The notes: a model not told the origin generated them from the letters alone. DNA of 64,000 nucleotides from Vandiemenella viatica (GCA_031002005.1 CM061920.1:112086095-112150094); one strand, 5' to 3'. Shown: positions 1 through 10,592, counted from the stretch's first letter. Numbers and translations are program-made.

Positions 1-440
1 ATCAGAAATTAGATTGTTTACAGATGACATAATGCTGTATAAAAGAATCAATGGTAGAGGTCTGTAAACAGCTGCAGGGTGATCTGGACAGAATATCTAG
101 TTGGATTGGTAAATAAGTCATGAATATAAATGCAAAGAAGAGTCAGCTTATTAGATTCACAAATAAAAAACTGAACGTTGATTACGATTATAAGGTGGGT
201 AAAGAATTGCTTGTGAAGACTTGAAATTTAAATATCTTACTATTACAGTTGATAACAAGTTTACGGGTCAGGACACAATGTACAGGTAGTAGGAAAAGGT
301 TTCAAAATTCTGCACTTGTTGGAGAGAGTGCTGAGGGGATGTACGAAAGAGTAAAGGAAATGGGTTACAAAACTTTGGTCAGACCATTGCTTGAATATGG
401 TAGTTGAATATGGCGAACGTAGGTGGGTGCAGGAAACGGA
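1..440 (+). pseudogene. LINE reverse transcriptase C-terminal fragment (duplicate of 25,956-26,395)
   Basis: The fragment starts inside the palm domain of a non-LTR reverse transcriptase. The F-T-D-D version of the catalytic F/Y-x-D-D box is read near position 20, and the C-terminal 'KTLVRPLLEYGS' block ends near 405. The sequence is the same as 25,956 onward except for several one- or two-base deletions, which break the frame. It is a dead LINE piece and may not be an independent genomic copy (see findings). Confidence 0.75.
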
Positions 441-454
441 GAAGATGGGTGTGT

Positions 455-1214
455 AGGGAAATTGCCACCGGGCGTGTGCTCCATTGCAATTTTATTAAAT
501 ATTAAACACATTATTTCATTATCTCCTTAAACTCTTCCCACTTATTTGTGCCATATTTCCATTTGTTGAATCTTTTCCTGAAATATATCTTCAGTTCTAA
601 AGTCTGTGACAACTCGTTTACTGAATCCCCAAATATCCATCAGTACTGCATTGTGACCACTTATCGCATTAATACTTGACACCGCACAATTTTCATCAGG
701 CTTTATTAGGAACATACCCAACATGTATGGTCTCTTGTTCCGTACTACCACTTGTTAAAAACCTCCTTATCTCACTAAGGTGTTTGCAAATCTCTGTTCC
801 CTTGTGTTATTTATCTTATTTCTGACCCACTTGACACCTGGTAAATTTAATTCCCCTGCAATAATGACCATTCTACGCTCACCTCTGAACTGTGAATATG
901 AATTTAGTTTCTCTCCAACAACCTCATCTCCAACATTCATTCTTCCATATCACCCCAAAAATCTAGTAACTCATGGTCATGCAAGTGGGATAGTATGAAA
1001 GGACTTTCCATCCTCGATCGATGACATATTAATGTTTCGTCTACTTAGTTTGAGACCTTTCAGTATTGTTTTGTTCTGAATCAAAGTTTCTGGGAATCAT
1101 ACAATGTTTTGCGGCTTTACATGAAAAGCACAACATATTCCTCATGTAAATACGTGGTATGTGATGGCTGATGTCATCATTTTGTACACCATTGTGTTTA
1201 TGATCCTGTTATTT
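455..1214 (-). pseudogene. LINE endonuclease-domain fragment, inverted (duplicate of 26,46x-27,177)
   Basis: Read on the minus strand this encodes part of an apurinic-type (EEP) endonuclease of a CR1/jockey-like LINE. A 'GELNLPGVKW' block corresponds to the usual GDFN motif, and 'SGHNAVLMDI' to the S-D-H motif (here G-H-N). It abuts the preceding plus-strand RT fragment in opposite orientation, as in the second copy at 26.4-27.2 kb. It ends exactly at the N gap. Confidence 0.65.
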
Positions 1215-2214
1215 NNNNNNNNNNNNNNNNNNNNNNNNNNNNNNNNNNNNNNNNNNNNNNNNNNNNNNNNNNNNNNNNNNNNNNNNNNNNNNNNNNNNNN
1301 NNNNNNNNNNNNNNNNNNNNNNNNNNNNNNNNNNNNNNNNNNNNNNNNNNNNNNNNNNNNNNNNNNNNNNNNNNNNNNNNNNNNNNNNNNNNNNNNNNNN
1401 NNNNNNNNNNNNNNNNNNNNNNNNNNNNNNNNNNNNNNNNNNNNNNNNNNNNNNNNNNNNNNNNNNNNNNNNNNNNNNNNNNNNNNNNNNNNNNNNNNNN
1501 NNNNNNNNNNNNNNNNNNNNNNNNNNNNNNNNNNNNNNNNNNNNNNNNNNNNNNNNNNNNNNNNNNNNNNNNNNNNNNNNNNNNNNNNNNNNNNNNNNNN
1601 NNNNNNNNNNNNNNNNNNNNNNNNNNNNNNNNNNNNNNNNNNNNNNNNNNNNNNNNNNNNNNNNNNNNNNNNNNNNNNNNNNNNNNNNNNNNNNNNNNNN
1701 NNNNNNNNNNNNNNNNNNNNNNNNNNNNNNNNNNNNNNNNNNNNNNNNNNNNNNNNNNNNNNNNNNNNNNNNNNNNNNNNNNNNNNNNNNNNNNNNNNNN
1801 NNNNNNNNNNNNNNNNNNNNNNNNNNNNNNNNNNNNNNNNNNNNNNNNNNNNNNNNNNNNNNNNNNNNNNNNNNNNNNNNNNNNNNNNNNNNNNNNNNNN
1901 NNNNNNNNNNNNNNNNNNNNNNNNNNNNNNNNNNNNNNNNNNNNNNNNNNNNNNNNNNNNNNNNNNNNNNNNNNNNNNNNNNNNNNNNNNNNNNNNNNNN
2001 NNNNNNNNNNNNNNNNNNNNNNNNNNNNNNNNNNNNNNNNNNNNNNNNNNNNNNNNNNNNNNNNNNNNNNNNNNNNNNNNNNNNNNNNNNNNNNNNNNNN
2101 NNNNNNNNNNNNNNNNNNNNNNNNNNNNNNNNNNNNNNNNNNNNNNNNNNNNNNNNNNNNNNNNNNNNNNNNNNNNNNNNNNNNNNNNNNNNNNNNNNNN
2201 NNNNNNNNNNNNNN
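1215..2214. other. Assembly gap, 1,000 N
   Basis: Exactly 1,000 N, which looks like a placeholder length and not a measured distance. Position 2,215 pairs with about 5,676 of the right arm of element 1. About 4.9 kb of left arm (the counterpart of 5,677-10,592) is therefore missing here. Any reading frame called across the gap is meaningless. Confidence 0.98.
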
Positions 2215-2563
2215 AAAGGTTGTCGGTGTTATGAAGGACGAAGCGAATGGCACCCTGATTGCGGAGTTTGCGGGGTTAAGGGCAAAAATGTATGCATTCC
2301 GGCTCGAGACAGACCAGACCTCTAGAACGGCTAAAGGTTTGGCTGGCTCAGTCACTAGAAAGCTGCAGATGGAGGATTACATAAATTGCCTCCATGGCGA
2401 AACACCCAGGTACCATCTGCAGCAAAGGATCACATCAACCCTTCATGTTGTAAATACTGTTCAAATATCCAAACTGGGTCTGTCTAGATCGGACGATAAG
2501 GTATATTTTCCCGACGGGATAGAGACCCTCCCGTGGGGGCACAAGTCTGTAAATAATGTGTGA
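2215..2563 (+). pseudogene. Protein-primed-type DNA polymerase B, C-terminal 110 codons (left arm of element 1)
   Basis: Only the last part of the polymerase is visible after the gap, from 'KVVGVMKDEANG' to the TGA at 2,561-2,563. This is the thumb and C-terminal region following palm motif C, including the 'SRTAKGLAGS' segment (RAKGLARS in element 2). It matches the right-arm copy at 5,323-5,676 but has several missing bases, for example just before 'VYFPDG'. The missing catalytic part would lie in the N gap. Confidence 0.8.
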
Positions 2564-2724
2564 ATGTTTTGTAAATATACCGTTTATCCGTGTTTCTAGT
2601 TTGTAAATATGTATCAATTTTGTAAATATGTAGATAAGTTAGGACTCTGTAAAATCTCAGTTTATCAAGTTAGGACGCTGCATAAAATATAAATTGGCTG
2701 CTGGGGGAGTGCTGCTGAATTGCT

Positions 2725-3010
2725 TTGTATGACATTTTGTTTGCTGAGCCGTATGCTCATTTGCATTATATTAACGTAATTGAAGAAAAAAAAAAAAAAA
2801 ACATTGTAAAATAGACTAAGTGTACACAAGAAATTATTGCTGTACATAGATTGTAAGTTTGCTGAGCTACATGCTCATTTGCTTTATATTAACGTAATCG
2901 GAAAAAAAATTTGTAAAATAGGCTAAGTGTACAGAAGTAATGCTGTACATAGATTGTAAGTTTGCTGAGCTGTATGCTCATTTGCATTATATTAACGTAA
3001 TTGAAGGAAA
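2725..3010. repeat. Three-copy ~105-bp tandem repeat downstream of the polymerase (left arm)
   Basis: The block 'GCTGAGC..ATGCTCATTTGC' followed by 'TATATTAACGTAAT' and an A-rich run occurs three times, near 2,743, 2,862 and 2,966. Each is followed by 'TGTAAAATAG.CTAAGTGTACA'. The block lies between the polymerase stop and the integrase-tail remnant and is mirrored at 4,880-5,170. It is non-coding and could supply 3'-end processing signals for two convergent transcripts; this is inference. Confidence 0.75.
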
Positions 3011-3173
3011 AAAAAAACACAATTGTTAGAAAAAAAATAAGTTTATTTATTAAGGAAAAAAAATGTATTTTACATTTTGAAATAAATCTTTTTTATGAAT
3101 CCATGTGTTATGTGATTTATCAAAACCTAACCACTTCACCAAGATCATATTTTTCCTTCTCTTTATCACTCGT

Positions 3174-3413
3174 TCAACTAAAAAATGTACTTTTAAGTCT
3201 TGTTAGTTGTAATTCTTGCTGGTAAAATGCTCCTGCAATCTCTTTACCTTGATAATCTTTAAGCAAATAAGTTACAGGATTTGTTAATTTCACTTTACTG
3301 ATGGTAAACACTTCAGTTGACCATTCTATGATCCTCGGTGGTCTCTCGTTCAGGAGGATACCGGTGTGAATCCCCAATTCTGTTGTGTCATAATTATGAA
3401 AACCGACCATCAT
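3174..3413 (-). pseudogene. Polinton/retroviral-type integrase C-terminal remnant (left arm)
   Basis: A 79-codon open stretch on the minus strand contains 'EWSTEVFTISKV' and, after it, 'YLLKDYQGKEIAGAFY'. The pattern W-S-x-E-x-F-x-I followed by Y-x-L-K-D-x-x-G-x-x-I-x-G-x-F-Y-x-x-E-L is typical of the C-terminal SH3/chromodomain-like tail of rve integrases in Polintons and related elements. The catalytic core (D,D35E) and zinc-binding head are absent; the piece is cut off about 20 codons upstream of the motif. It faces the polymerase gene tail to tail. Known of the family: this tail contributes to DNA contact or target choice. Inferred: it marks the junction where a larger ancestor was folded back. 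Confidence 0.65.
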
Positions 3414-3419
3414 ACTATA

Positions 3420-3899
3420 TGTACATCACAGAACTCAATGCGATCAAAGGTGCTGACATAACGTATCAGACACATTAACGCACACACAAGTCTTAACAAA
3501 AACCACTATCATGAAGGTGGAATAAGTTAGCGTAAGTTCAGGTTAATTCTTATTTTCCATAAATTCAGAGTGTATGTGAAGCGATAATGAGGGTGGGATG
3601 CACTAGAGGTTAAGACGTAAGCTAAGACATAACATGCTGGGCCGGCCTTATGAAGGAATGAGGTGGGATAAGTTAGTAGCAGAGCTTCAAGGTTAACCCT
3701 TATTTTTCATAAATTGAGAGCCGCGTGTGATGGGAAATTAGCGGTAACGAGGGTGGCGATGCACTAAGAGGTTAAAACCAAGTTTGGGTTAAGAAAAACA
3801 GTGACACCCTTGCACTAATTGAGGTTATTGAGATTAAAGCCCTAGTCGTGGACTAAAAAAAAAAAAACATGAAATAACCTTACAGTAATTGAGGTTATT
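3420..3899. repeat. Centre module, left copy in element 1
   Basis: About 480 bp of non-coding sequence shared with the inverted copy at 3,958-4,440 and with the single copy in element 2 (about 54,070-54,560). It begins near 'GATCAAAGGTGCTGACATAA' and ends at 'CAGTAATTGAGGTTATT'. It contains internal duplications built on AGGTTAA and CATAAATTGAGAG words. No gene is seen in it. Confidence 0.8.
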
Positions 3900-3957
3900 A
3901 CCTAAGCTACAATTTAGGTAGGCAGGCTGAGCATCGTTAACCAACTAAATTATCTAC
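3900..3957. other. Symmetry centre of element 1
   Basis: 58 bp that separate the two inverted copies. Its reverse complement resembles the sequence following the module in element 2 (about 54,558-54,606: 'GTAGATAATTTAG' followed by 'TAGCTTAGGT'). The two elements therefore share a homologous centre and probably did not become palindromes independently. Confidence 0.65.
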
Positions 3958-4440
3958 AATAACCTCAATTACTGTAAGGGTTTCATGGTTTTTTTAGCCC
4001 AAGACTGGGGTTAATCTCAATAACCTCAATTAGTGCAAGGGTGTCATGTTTTCTTAACCCAAAACTGTGGTTAACCTCTAGTGCATCGCACCCTCGTTAC
4101 CGCTATTTCCCATCACACGCGGTCTCAATTTATGAAAAAATAAGGGTTAACTTGAGCTTGTACTAAACTTATCCCACGCAGTTCACATTTCGTGTAAGGC
4201 CCGGGCCCAGATCAGTTTAGTGTCAGTCGTGGCCTTAGCTACGTCTTACCTCTAGTGCATCCCACCCTCATTATCGCTTCACATACACTACAATTTATGG
4301 AAAATAAGAATTAACCTGAAACTTACGCTAACTTATTCCACCTTCATGATAGTGGTTTTTGTTAAGACTTGTGTGTGCGTTAATGTGTCTGATGCGTTAT
4401 GTCAGCACCTTTGATCGCATTGAGTTCTGTGATGTCCATA
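3958..4440. repeat. Centre module, right copy in element 1
   Basis: Inverted copy of 3,420-3,899. Around 4,180-4,250 it carries a stretch that differs from both the left copy and element 2 ('GGCCACGACTGACACTAAAC' when read on the minus strand). The arms have thus genuinely diverged by more than indels. Confidence 0.75.
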
Positions 4441-4444
4441 TAGT

Positions 4445-4717
4445 ATGATGGTCGGTTTTCATAATTATGACACAACAGAATTGGGGATTCACACCGGTAT
4501 CCTCCTGAACGAGAGACCACCGAGGATCATAGAATGGTCAACGGAAGTGTTTACCATCAGTAAAGTGAAATTAACAAATCCTGTAACTTATTTGCTTAAA
4601 GACTATCAGGGTAAAGATATTGCAGGAGCATTTTACCAGCAAGAATTACAACTAACAAAACTTACAAGTACATTTTTTATTATTATTTTTTTTTTTTTTT
4701 TTTGGTTGAACGAGTGA
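4445..4717 (+). pseudogene. Integrase C-terminal remnant (right arm, mirror copy)
   Basis: Same peptide as 3,174-3,413 on the opposite strand, with 'KDYQGKDIAGAFY' replacing the KEI version, followed by a run into a T-rich tract that replaces the natural end. It is a 90-codon open stretch with no catalytic core. It points away from the centre toward the right-arm polymerase gene. The two mirrored copies make this the only trace of an integration gene seen in either element. Confidence 0.65.
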
Positions 4718-4879
4718 TAAAGAGAAGGAAAAAATATGACTGGGAGAAGTGGTTGGGTTTTTGATAAATCACATAACACGTGATTCATAAAAAAGATTTT
4801 ATTTAAAATGTAAAATACATTTTTTTTGCCTTTATAAATAAACTTATTTTTTCTACAATTGTGTTTTTTTTTTTTTTCC

Positions 4880-5170
4880 TTCAATTACTAATATAATGCA
4901 AAATGAGTCATACAGCTCAGCAACTTACAATCTATGTTACAGCATTACTTCTTACACTTAGCCTATTTTACAAAATAATTTTCCGATTACGTTAATATAA
5001 GCAAATGAGCAGTAGCTCAGCAAAACGTCCATCTATGTACAGCAATAATTTCTTGTGTCCACTTAGTCCTATTTACAATGTTTTTTTTTTCTTTTTTTTT
5101 CTTCAATTACGTTAATATAATTGCAAATGAGCATACGGCTCAGCAAACAAAATGTCATACAAAGCAATTC
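4880..5170. repeat. Three-copy ~105-bp tandem repeat (right arm)
   Basis: Mirror of 2,725-3,010. The 'ATTACGTTAATATA' word recurs, with one damaged copy reading 'ATTACTAATATAATGC', and is followed each time by the complement of the GCTGAGC...CTCATTTGC block. It sits between the convergent polymerase and integrase remnants. Confidence 0.7.
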
Positions 5171-5322
5171 AGCAGCACTCCCCCAGCAGCCAATTTATAT
5201 TTTATGCAGCGTCCTAACTTGATAAACTGAGATTTTACAGAGTCCTAACTTATCTACATATTTACAAAATTGATACATATTTACAAACTAGAAACACTGA
5301 TAAACGGTATATTACAAAACAT

Positions 5323-8300
5323 TCACACATTATTTACAGACTTGTGCCCCCACGGTAGGGTCTCTATCCCGTCGGGGAAAATATACCGCTTATTAGTCCG
5401 ATTCTAGACAGACCCAGTTTGGATATTTGAACAGTATTTACAACATGAAGGGTTGATGTGATCCTTTGCTGCAGATGGTACCTGGGTGTTTCGCCATGGA
5501 GGCAATTTATGTAATCCTCCATCTGCAGCTTTCTAGTGACTGAGCCAGCCAAACCTTTAGCCCGTCTAGAGGTCTGGTCTGTCTCGAGCCGGAATGCATA
5601 CATTTTTGCCCTTAACCCCGCAAACTCCGCAATCAGGGTGCCATTCGCTTCGTCCTTCATAACACCGACAACCTTTTCATTGTGGGATTCTATCCCATAA
5701 CGGTTGCCAGGTGCTATACCCAGACTGTGTCGAACTCCTCCCGTTGCGTCGCATCACTTCATATGGATCGCAATTCCGCACCAAGTAGATGAAGCTTGTC
5801 TGTAGCAATATATAGCAATTTAGGGCTTCTAAACTGAGGAATGGCAAATCATAATGAAATCTGTACATCTCAGTTTAGACAGGTCAAGAATGCACATTCC
5901 GACATACACGGGTTTATTAAAAACTATCCTAGCTTCGCCATCTCCACGGCCACAAAGTCTTGTTGAAAACTGTTACTTGCTTAAAGTGTGGTGAAGCCTA
6001 TGTGTTTGCGGGCACCGCGGCGGCCACCCATGCTGTACACAATTTCACGTCGCGGTGTTTTCGAATGTTCTCCATAGTCTTGCCGAAAATTGAATTGTTC
6101 ATCAGTTTGTAAAAATCTCTCTCGAAATCTGTTTTGGCGTCACGGCGAGAACACGTATTGAGAGATATGTATTCTTTCAACCACGGTGACTGATTGAAAG
6201 ATATTACCCGGTGTATTTCGGTCACCTGCAGCCCCAAGCCTACACATTGCTGGAGGACTCGGTAATGGAGAACATACCGTACCTTGTTCTCCAGTGTGGT
6301 CATCAGCTTGGGGAGGGTAGAACCTTCTGGGGCTTTGTGGTCTGGACATGGCGGCAGGTCTGCTAAAACGTCGTGTTTATCCTGAGGAATCGTAAGGTCT
6401 ACCTCCAATACGAACCCCTTAGGTGAGTCAGCTGCAACGCTCATGAAATTTATGCTAGCAATCTCTTTAGCCGATAGCCATTGAAACCCACCAGAGGGTA
6501 GATACTCCGACATGGCCCAGCCGTAAAGATTGTTTACGTCGAAGTACATTATAAAATCTTCAGACGCCTCGCGGTTGTACTCCGGCATGTACCGGTTATT
6601 TGCCTTCGCATACCTGTGGACGCACTGGCAAATACCTCCGCGAATACCTCGTTCGAAAAAGAGCAGCATGTCGATATCCGTCAGAAGGTCCAGTTCGACA
6701 CGCGTGCTCCTTAACATAGCCTGCCACGAAAGGCCTGGGGATGTGAAATAGTGGGCGGGGTCCAGGGTGTACTTCCCCAAACATACACTCCTAAATTTCT
6801 CAAACAGATCTGCAAGTAACCGCACATCTGTGTCCATGTACAGACTTGCATATTCGCCCAAAGTCTTGATCTGGAAGGTCCGCCACACCTTTGTCGCGTG
6901 TTCGTAATCTTCATCAGAAATGTGTGACTCCGACAACGAACTGTAGAATTTTGATTTTGGAGGAAGCGTGGCCTCGGTGAGCTTATCCCACGAATCCATG
7001 TATTCGTAAGGGAAGACACCTTTCCGTTTAACTAATTGGAACTTCTCGGGGTCGGTGAAATGAGCACTAGTAATGTCCATGTCGTCGTCCTCAAGGGTTC
7101 CAACCAGTTTATCTAATGGGAGCTGCATGAACCGGTATGAGTCCAGAAACCCTTAACGTGATTGAAGTGAATTCAATCTTTTTCGAAAAAGAAATATAAC
7201 TTCTGTGTTGATGGAAGCACGTCCATTCCTTCAGAATCGAGTTTTGATAATGCCATTACAATGAAATGAGCATCATACCCAGAAAGATTGTGAAAGAAAA
7301 TGGGTATGTACTTTTTAGTCTTATACTGCAAATTGCAATCATTATGTGCAGCCCCCCTAAATTCACCTGGGATATGACAATGATCGCGGACCTTGACAGT
7401 CCCCGGTTCAATGTCTTTCTCGCAGATGTGGCATACCGTAGCATCAGCAAACTTTGCTTCTTGCTCGTCTGTCATTACAAGAGGAATGCACTTCTTGTAA
7501 ATTTTATCAACTTTCTTGGCAAGTTTGACGAGTTCATCAACAAGCCAATTTTTCAGGATTTTTTCCCCTGAAGGAGTTGAAACGCGACAGACTAGGTACG
7601 AGTGGACAAACGACCTGGTATGCGGCAGCGAAAGGGATATGTTTCTGGACTAAAGTAGTGTGAGAGGCGTTGGGTGGGGGACTGCAAGAATCATAAGGTA
7701 GCAATAAACTTTCAAAATCCGCGTAAACGACGACGGGTACACGCTCTTGGTGCACAAAATCCTTAAACTTTAAAGTTTTATCGTCGTCGCCGGGTAAATC
7801 CACTCTTACAGGATCAACCTTGCACAGTCGATCTCGTGGCGGTCCAGGAGATCTTTGCGTCCAAAATGTTGCAGACATCTGTCACAAATAAAAATAGCAT
7901 GCTCATGCTAACTTAAAGAAGAACTGACTAACGCCGACAAGTTGTGAATCCAACAGTAATGGAATTTTTTCCCGCTGCCGTCGGTAATCAACAACATGTT
8001 TATGTGGTGAACGCGTTTGTCTGCAGTGTGATGGAGGGCCCCGGAAACTACATGTTTACCTTTAACTTCATCCAGACCGAAAACATTTACTGAATAGTCT
8101 GGATTTTGCCTCTCAAATTTAGAAATGTCGGAGAGTTTTACCGGAAACTCAATACCTGAAAAATCGAGGGGGTAGAGTGAACGTACTTTCTTATATTTGC
8201 TAACCCTTGTAGGTTTTTTGCTTAGCGCCTTTACGTGATATGCAAGAATTGTCCATAGAAAGCACAACTCGTCATTCTTGTTTTCAACATTGATGACGGC

Positions 8301-9809
8301 CTTCTTTCTACAGATATCAAGTGGCAGAGCAACATAGGAAGATCCCCGATAGAAAGGTTGAAAATTAGAAATGCTAATGTCGAGGGATTCTATTCTATCG
8401 AGAGTTTTGCCACTTGTCCTTTCTTGAAATTCACACAATTTTACTCTGAGCTCCGACTTCACATATTTTTCATACCAATCCGACAGGCAAGTGCTTGTTG
8501 TGACTTCACGCATTTTAGTTAAAAAGCACATACGGGCGGTTTCCAAAATCATTTCCTTCTGTATTTTATATGTGTTAATCAGTCCAACCTGCACCTTTAC
8601 AGATGGGGAGGACCGATTATCCACAATTTCGCGAACTTTACCGGCAACGAGTTTAAAGCAAGCATCAATGAAATTCATTGGATCTATGAAATTTTGAGAA
8701 TTTGAAATTGTCCCGGAATAAATTCTATTTTTAAATGCACTAAGCCTGTCTTCAAGGACTAATCGCGATACTGCTGACTCACCCATCGTTGTTGCATGAT
8801 CATGACTGCATAAGGCTGCCCCTGCACCGGCATACTGTCGGCTTGACCCGGCCGAAGGACCGGCATACTGCCGGCTGGGCCCGGGCGATGGGTCGGCGGA
8901 CTGCCGGCTGGAGCCGGGCGATGGGCTGGCGGACTGGCGGCTGGGTCCCGGCGATGGGTCGGCATACTGTCGGCTGGGTCCCGGCGATGGGTTGTTGAAG
9001 TGGCGGCTGGAGCCGGGCGATGGGTCGGCGGACTGGCGGCTGGGGGGCCCGGCTGCTGCTGTGGCGGGCGGTCGGCTAGGTTCCGATGTCTCCCATGGTC
9101 GCCATATTGGTGGCGGAACTGCCTCGTTGGCCGGGCGTCCAACCGCCCCCTCTGAAACATAAAAAAAGAAGAAAAATATTTTAGTATCATGAAAAAACAT
9201 AATTTTGTACGCATAAAATAATATAGGTAAATTACTGATGTACTGGACTTACCGATATTCCAGTGTGCTGGTGGTTGTGGAAGAACCCATTGTGGTGGTG
9301 GAGTTGGCGGCATGCTATGTGGTGGTGACATGCTCTGTGGCACATCCACGTCAATGCTCCATTGTGAGCAATCACAAGCTCTTTTTGGGCTACTTAATTC
9401 TTCAGAATTACCCTTACGCTTCTCTGGGCGTGATGGTTCATCTGAAAAAAAAGAAAAAAAAAATGTATTAGCAATAGTTATAAAGACATGGGGAAAACAT
9501 AATCTATAGATAAATACGTACTGAAATAAAAAAGGTCACTGCAGGAAATATCCAAATCACCTGCGAACAAATAAATAAATAATATAGACTACTGCTTCAG
9601 CACTATACATTTTTTCATAAATCTAGTTACGTTAAAAAATATTATCATTACCGAAATCATCCGCAGCGAGAATTTCATCAATGTCTGAAGCAGAAAAAAA
9701 AAAACTCATCAGTATATGTGAAAGAATTTAAAACAGTCAGAAAAACAAGTTAAATAACAATAATTTACTTACCAATATCGGCGAATAAGCTAAGATCCTC
9801 AGAAGACAT
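5323..9809 (-). pseudogene. Spliced protein-primed-type DNA polymerase B gene with endonuclease-VII-like insert, element 1 (broken)
   Basis: Five exons can be placed, all joined in phase 1: 9,809-9,773 (start MSSEDLSLFADI), 9,684-9,652, 9,560-9,522, 9,441-9,253, and a long last exon from 9,151 to the TGA at 5,323-5,325. The last exon encodes a Pro/Ser-rich linker with about six 11-residue repeats (8,820-9,020) and the conserved N-terminal domain with 'AFKNRIYSGTI' and 'EFQERTSG'. These are followed by a Cys-His finger near 7,830-7,880, the ExoI motif 'VYADFES', an endonuclease-VII-like CxxC...HCH...HxxCN block (7,170-7,470), and palm motifs A ('FDVNNLYGWAM', about 6,490-6,550) and B ('NSIFGKTME'). 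Palm motif C near 5,787-5,815 is damaged: the D-T-D-S core is not readable. Frame breaks occur near 5,665-5,995, 7,130-7,170 and 7,475-7,540, with a stop at 7,908. Some breaks may be consensus errors. Confidence 0.85.
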
Positions 9810-9876
9810 TGCGATGATCGAAGTGTTCAGCTCGGCCGCTCAGAGAAGACTGGATGGCTGAAGGGAGGTCTCTGCC

Positions 9877-9885
9877 CTATTTATA
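9877..9885 (-). promoter_or_regulatory. TATA box of the element-1 polymerase gene
   Basis: TATAAATAG on the minus strand, 68-76 bp upstream of the ATG at 9,809. The placement is like the TATA box 50-60 bp upstream of the ATG in element 2. No other TATA-like word is closer to the start. Confidence 0.7.
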
Positions 9886-10592
9886 CACGAGTCTGGAGCC
9901 TTGGAGAAGCGCTTAGCGTGGGAAGACTGCGTCCCCGGGCACACCTGCGCGCCAGATGTACGTGGGGAGCGCTTGGCGTGGGAACACGACGCTTTGCCTG
10001 TGTTGTCTGGCGACATTAATCTCCCGAGGAATCTAAGGCCATATTTCTCGGGGTAAATTATATTCCTCCCGCACAATCGTAAAATACCGTGAAAGTTGAA
10101 AAAATGTTTTAGCTTTTAACACACACACATACCTTCCGAGGAGGTCAGGAGATAATTATGAAGCCTGGCGCGCGGATAAGGGAATATTTATGAGTGTCGG
10201 CCCGGCGAGCCGACTACTTAAAATTCAGGCCGGGAGGGTGGCGCGGCGGCGTGGGAGCCTTTGATAGCGTGGGAAGCGCTTTGCGTCCCCGATAATTAAT
10301 GGCTTCCAGCTGCGCGCGGCGGCGCGGCGGCCAGCTGCAAGGGAAGACGGCTGAGTAATGGCCTTGTTGACAGGTGTTGACATGACTAATGGCTTCCGCT
10401 CCGCGGTCGGGCGCGCGGCTGGCGAACACCTGCGCGACGTGGGTGGTCTGGCGGCACGTGCGCGGCGGGGAGGGGGGAGGGGGAAAAACTGGCCGCTGAC
10501 CGGCGCTCATAAGGGTAAACTGTCCGCGCACCGGCTCCCATAAGAAATACATGGGGAAAAAACTGGCAAGTGACCGGCGTCTAGACACTACT
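9886..10592. repeat. Outer terminal region of element 1 (GC-rich)
   Basis: About 700 bp of GC-rich DNA between the promoter and the inferred terminus. It contains repeated words such as 'GCGTGGGA' with 'GCGCTT' (near 9,910, 9,970 and 10,250-10,285) and 'AATGGCTTCC' (10,299 and 10,388). It corresponds in position to the GC-rich subterminal repeats of element 2 but has different words. The reading frames in it are shadows of base composition. Confidence 0.6.

Larger units (their letters stand above)
2215..10592. mobile_element. Palindromic Polinton-like element 1 (left arm truncated by the gap)
   Basis: This is an inverted-repeat element. 2,215-3,899 is the reverse complement of 3,958-about 5,676, with a 58-bp centre at 3,900-3,957. 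The complete right arm runs to about 10,592, where the sequence read inward starts AGTAGTGTCTAG, like the AGTAGTAAGG terminus of element 2. If so, the 6-bp duplication should be TCCGAA (10,593-10,598); its partner lies in the gap. Each arm carries a diverged copy of the element-2 polymerase gene pointing to the centre, a three-copy 105-bp repeat, an integrase-tail remnant and a shared non-coding centre module. The arms also differ by substitutions and a short insertion, so the palindrome is not simply one read folded on itself. Confidence 0.75.

Noticed and set aside
1161..2355. Long open frames of 357 and 385 codons across the gap
   Set aside because: Almost all residues come from N bases.
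2215..5676. Missed-adapter long-read chimera as the explanation for the element-1 palindrome
   Set aside because: Not excluded for part of the left arm, but the two arms differ by substitutions and an insertion in the centre module (where the left copy matches element 2 better), and element 2 has the same plan with a target duplication on both sides.
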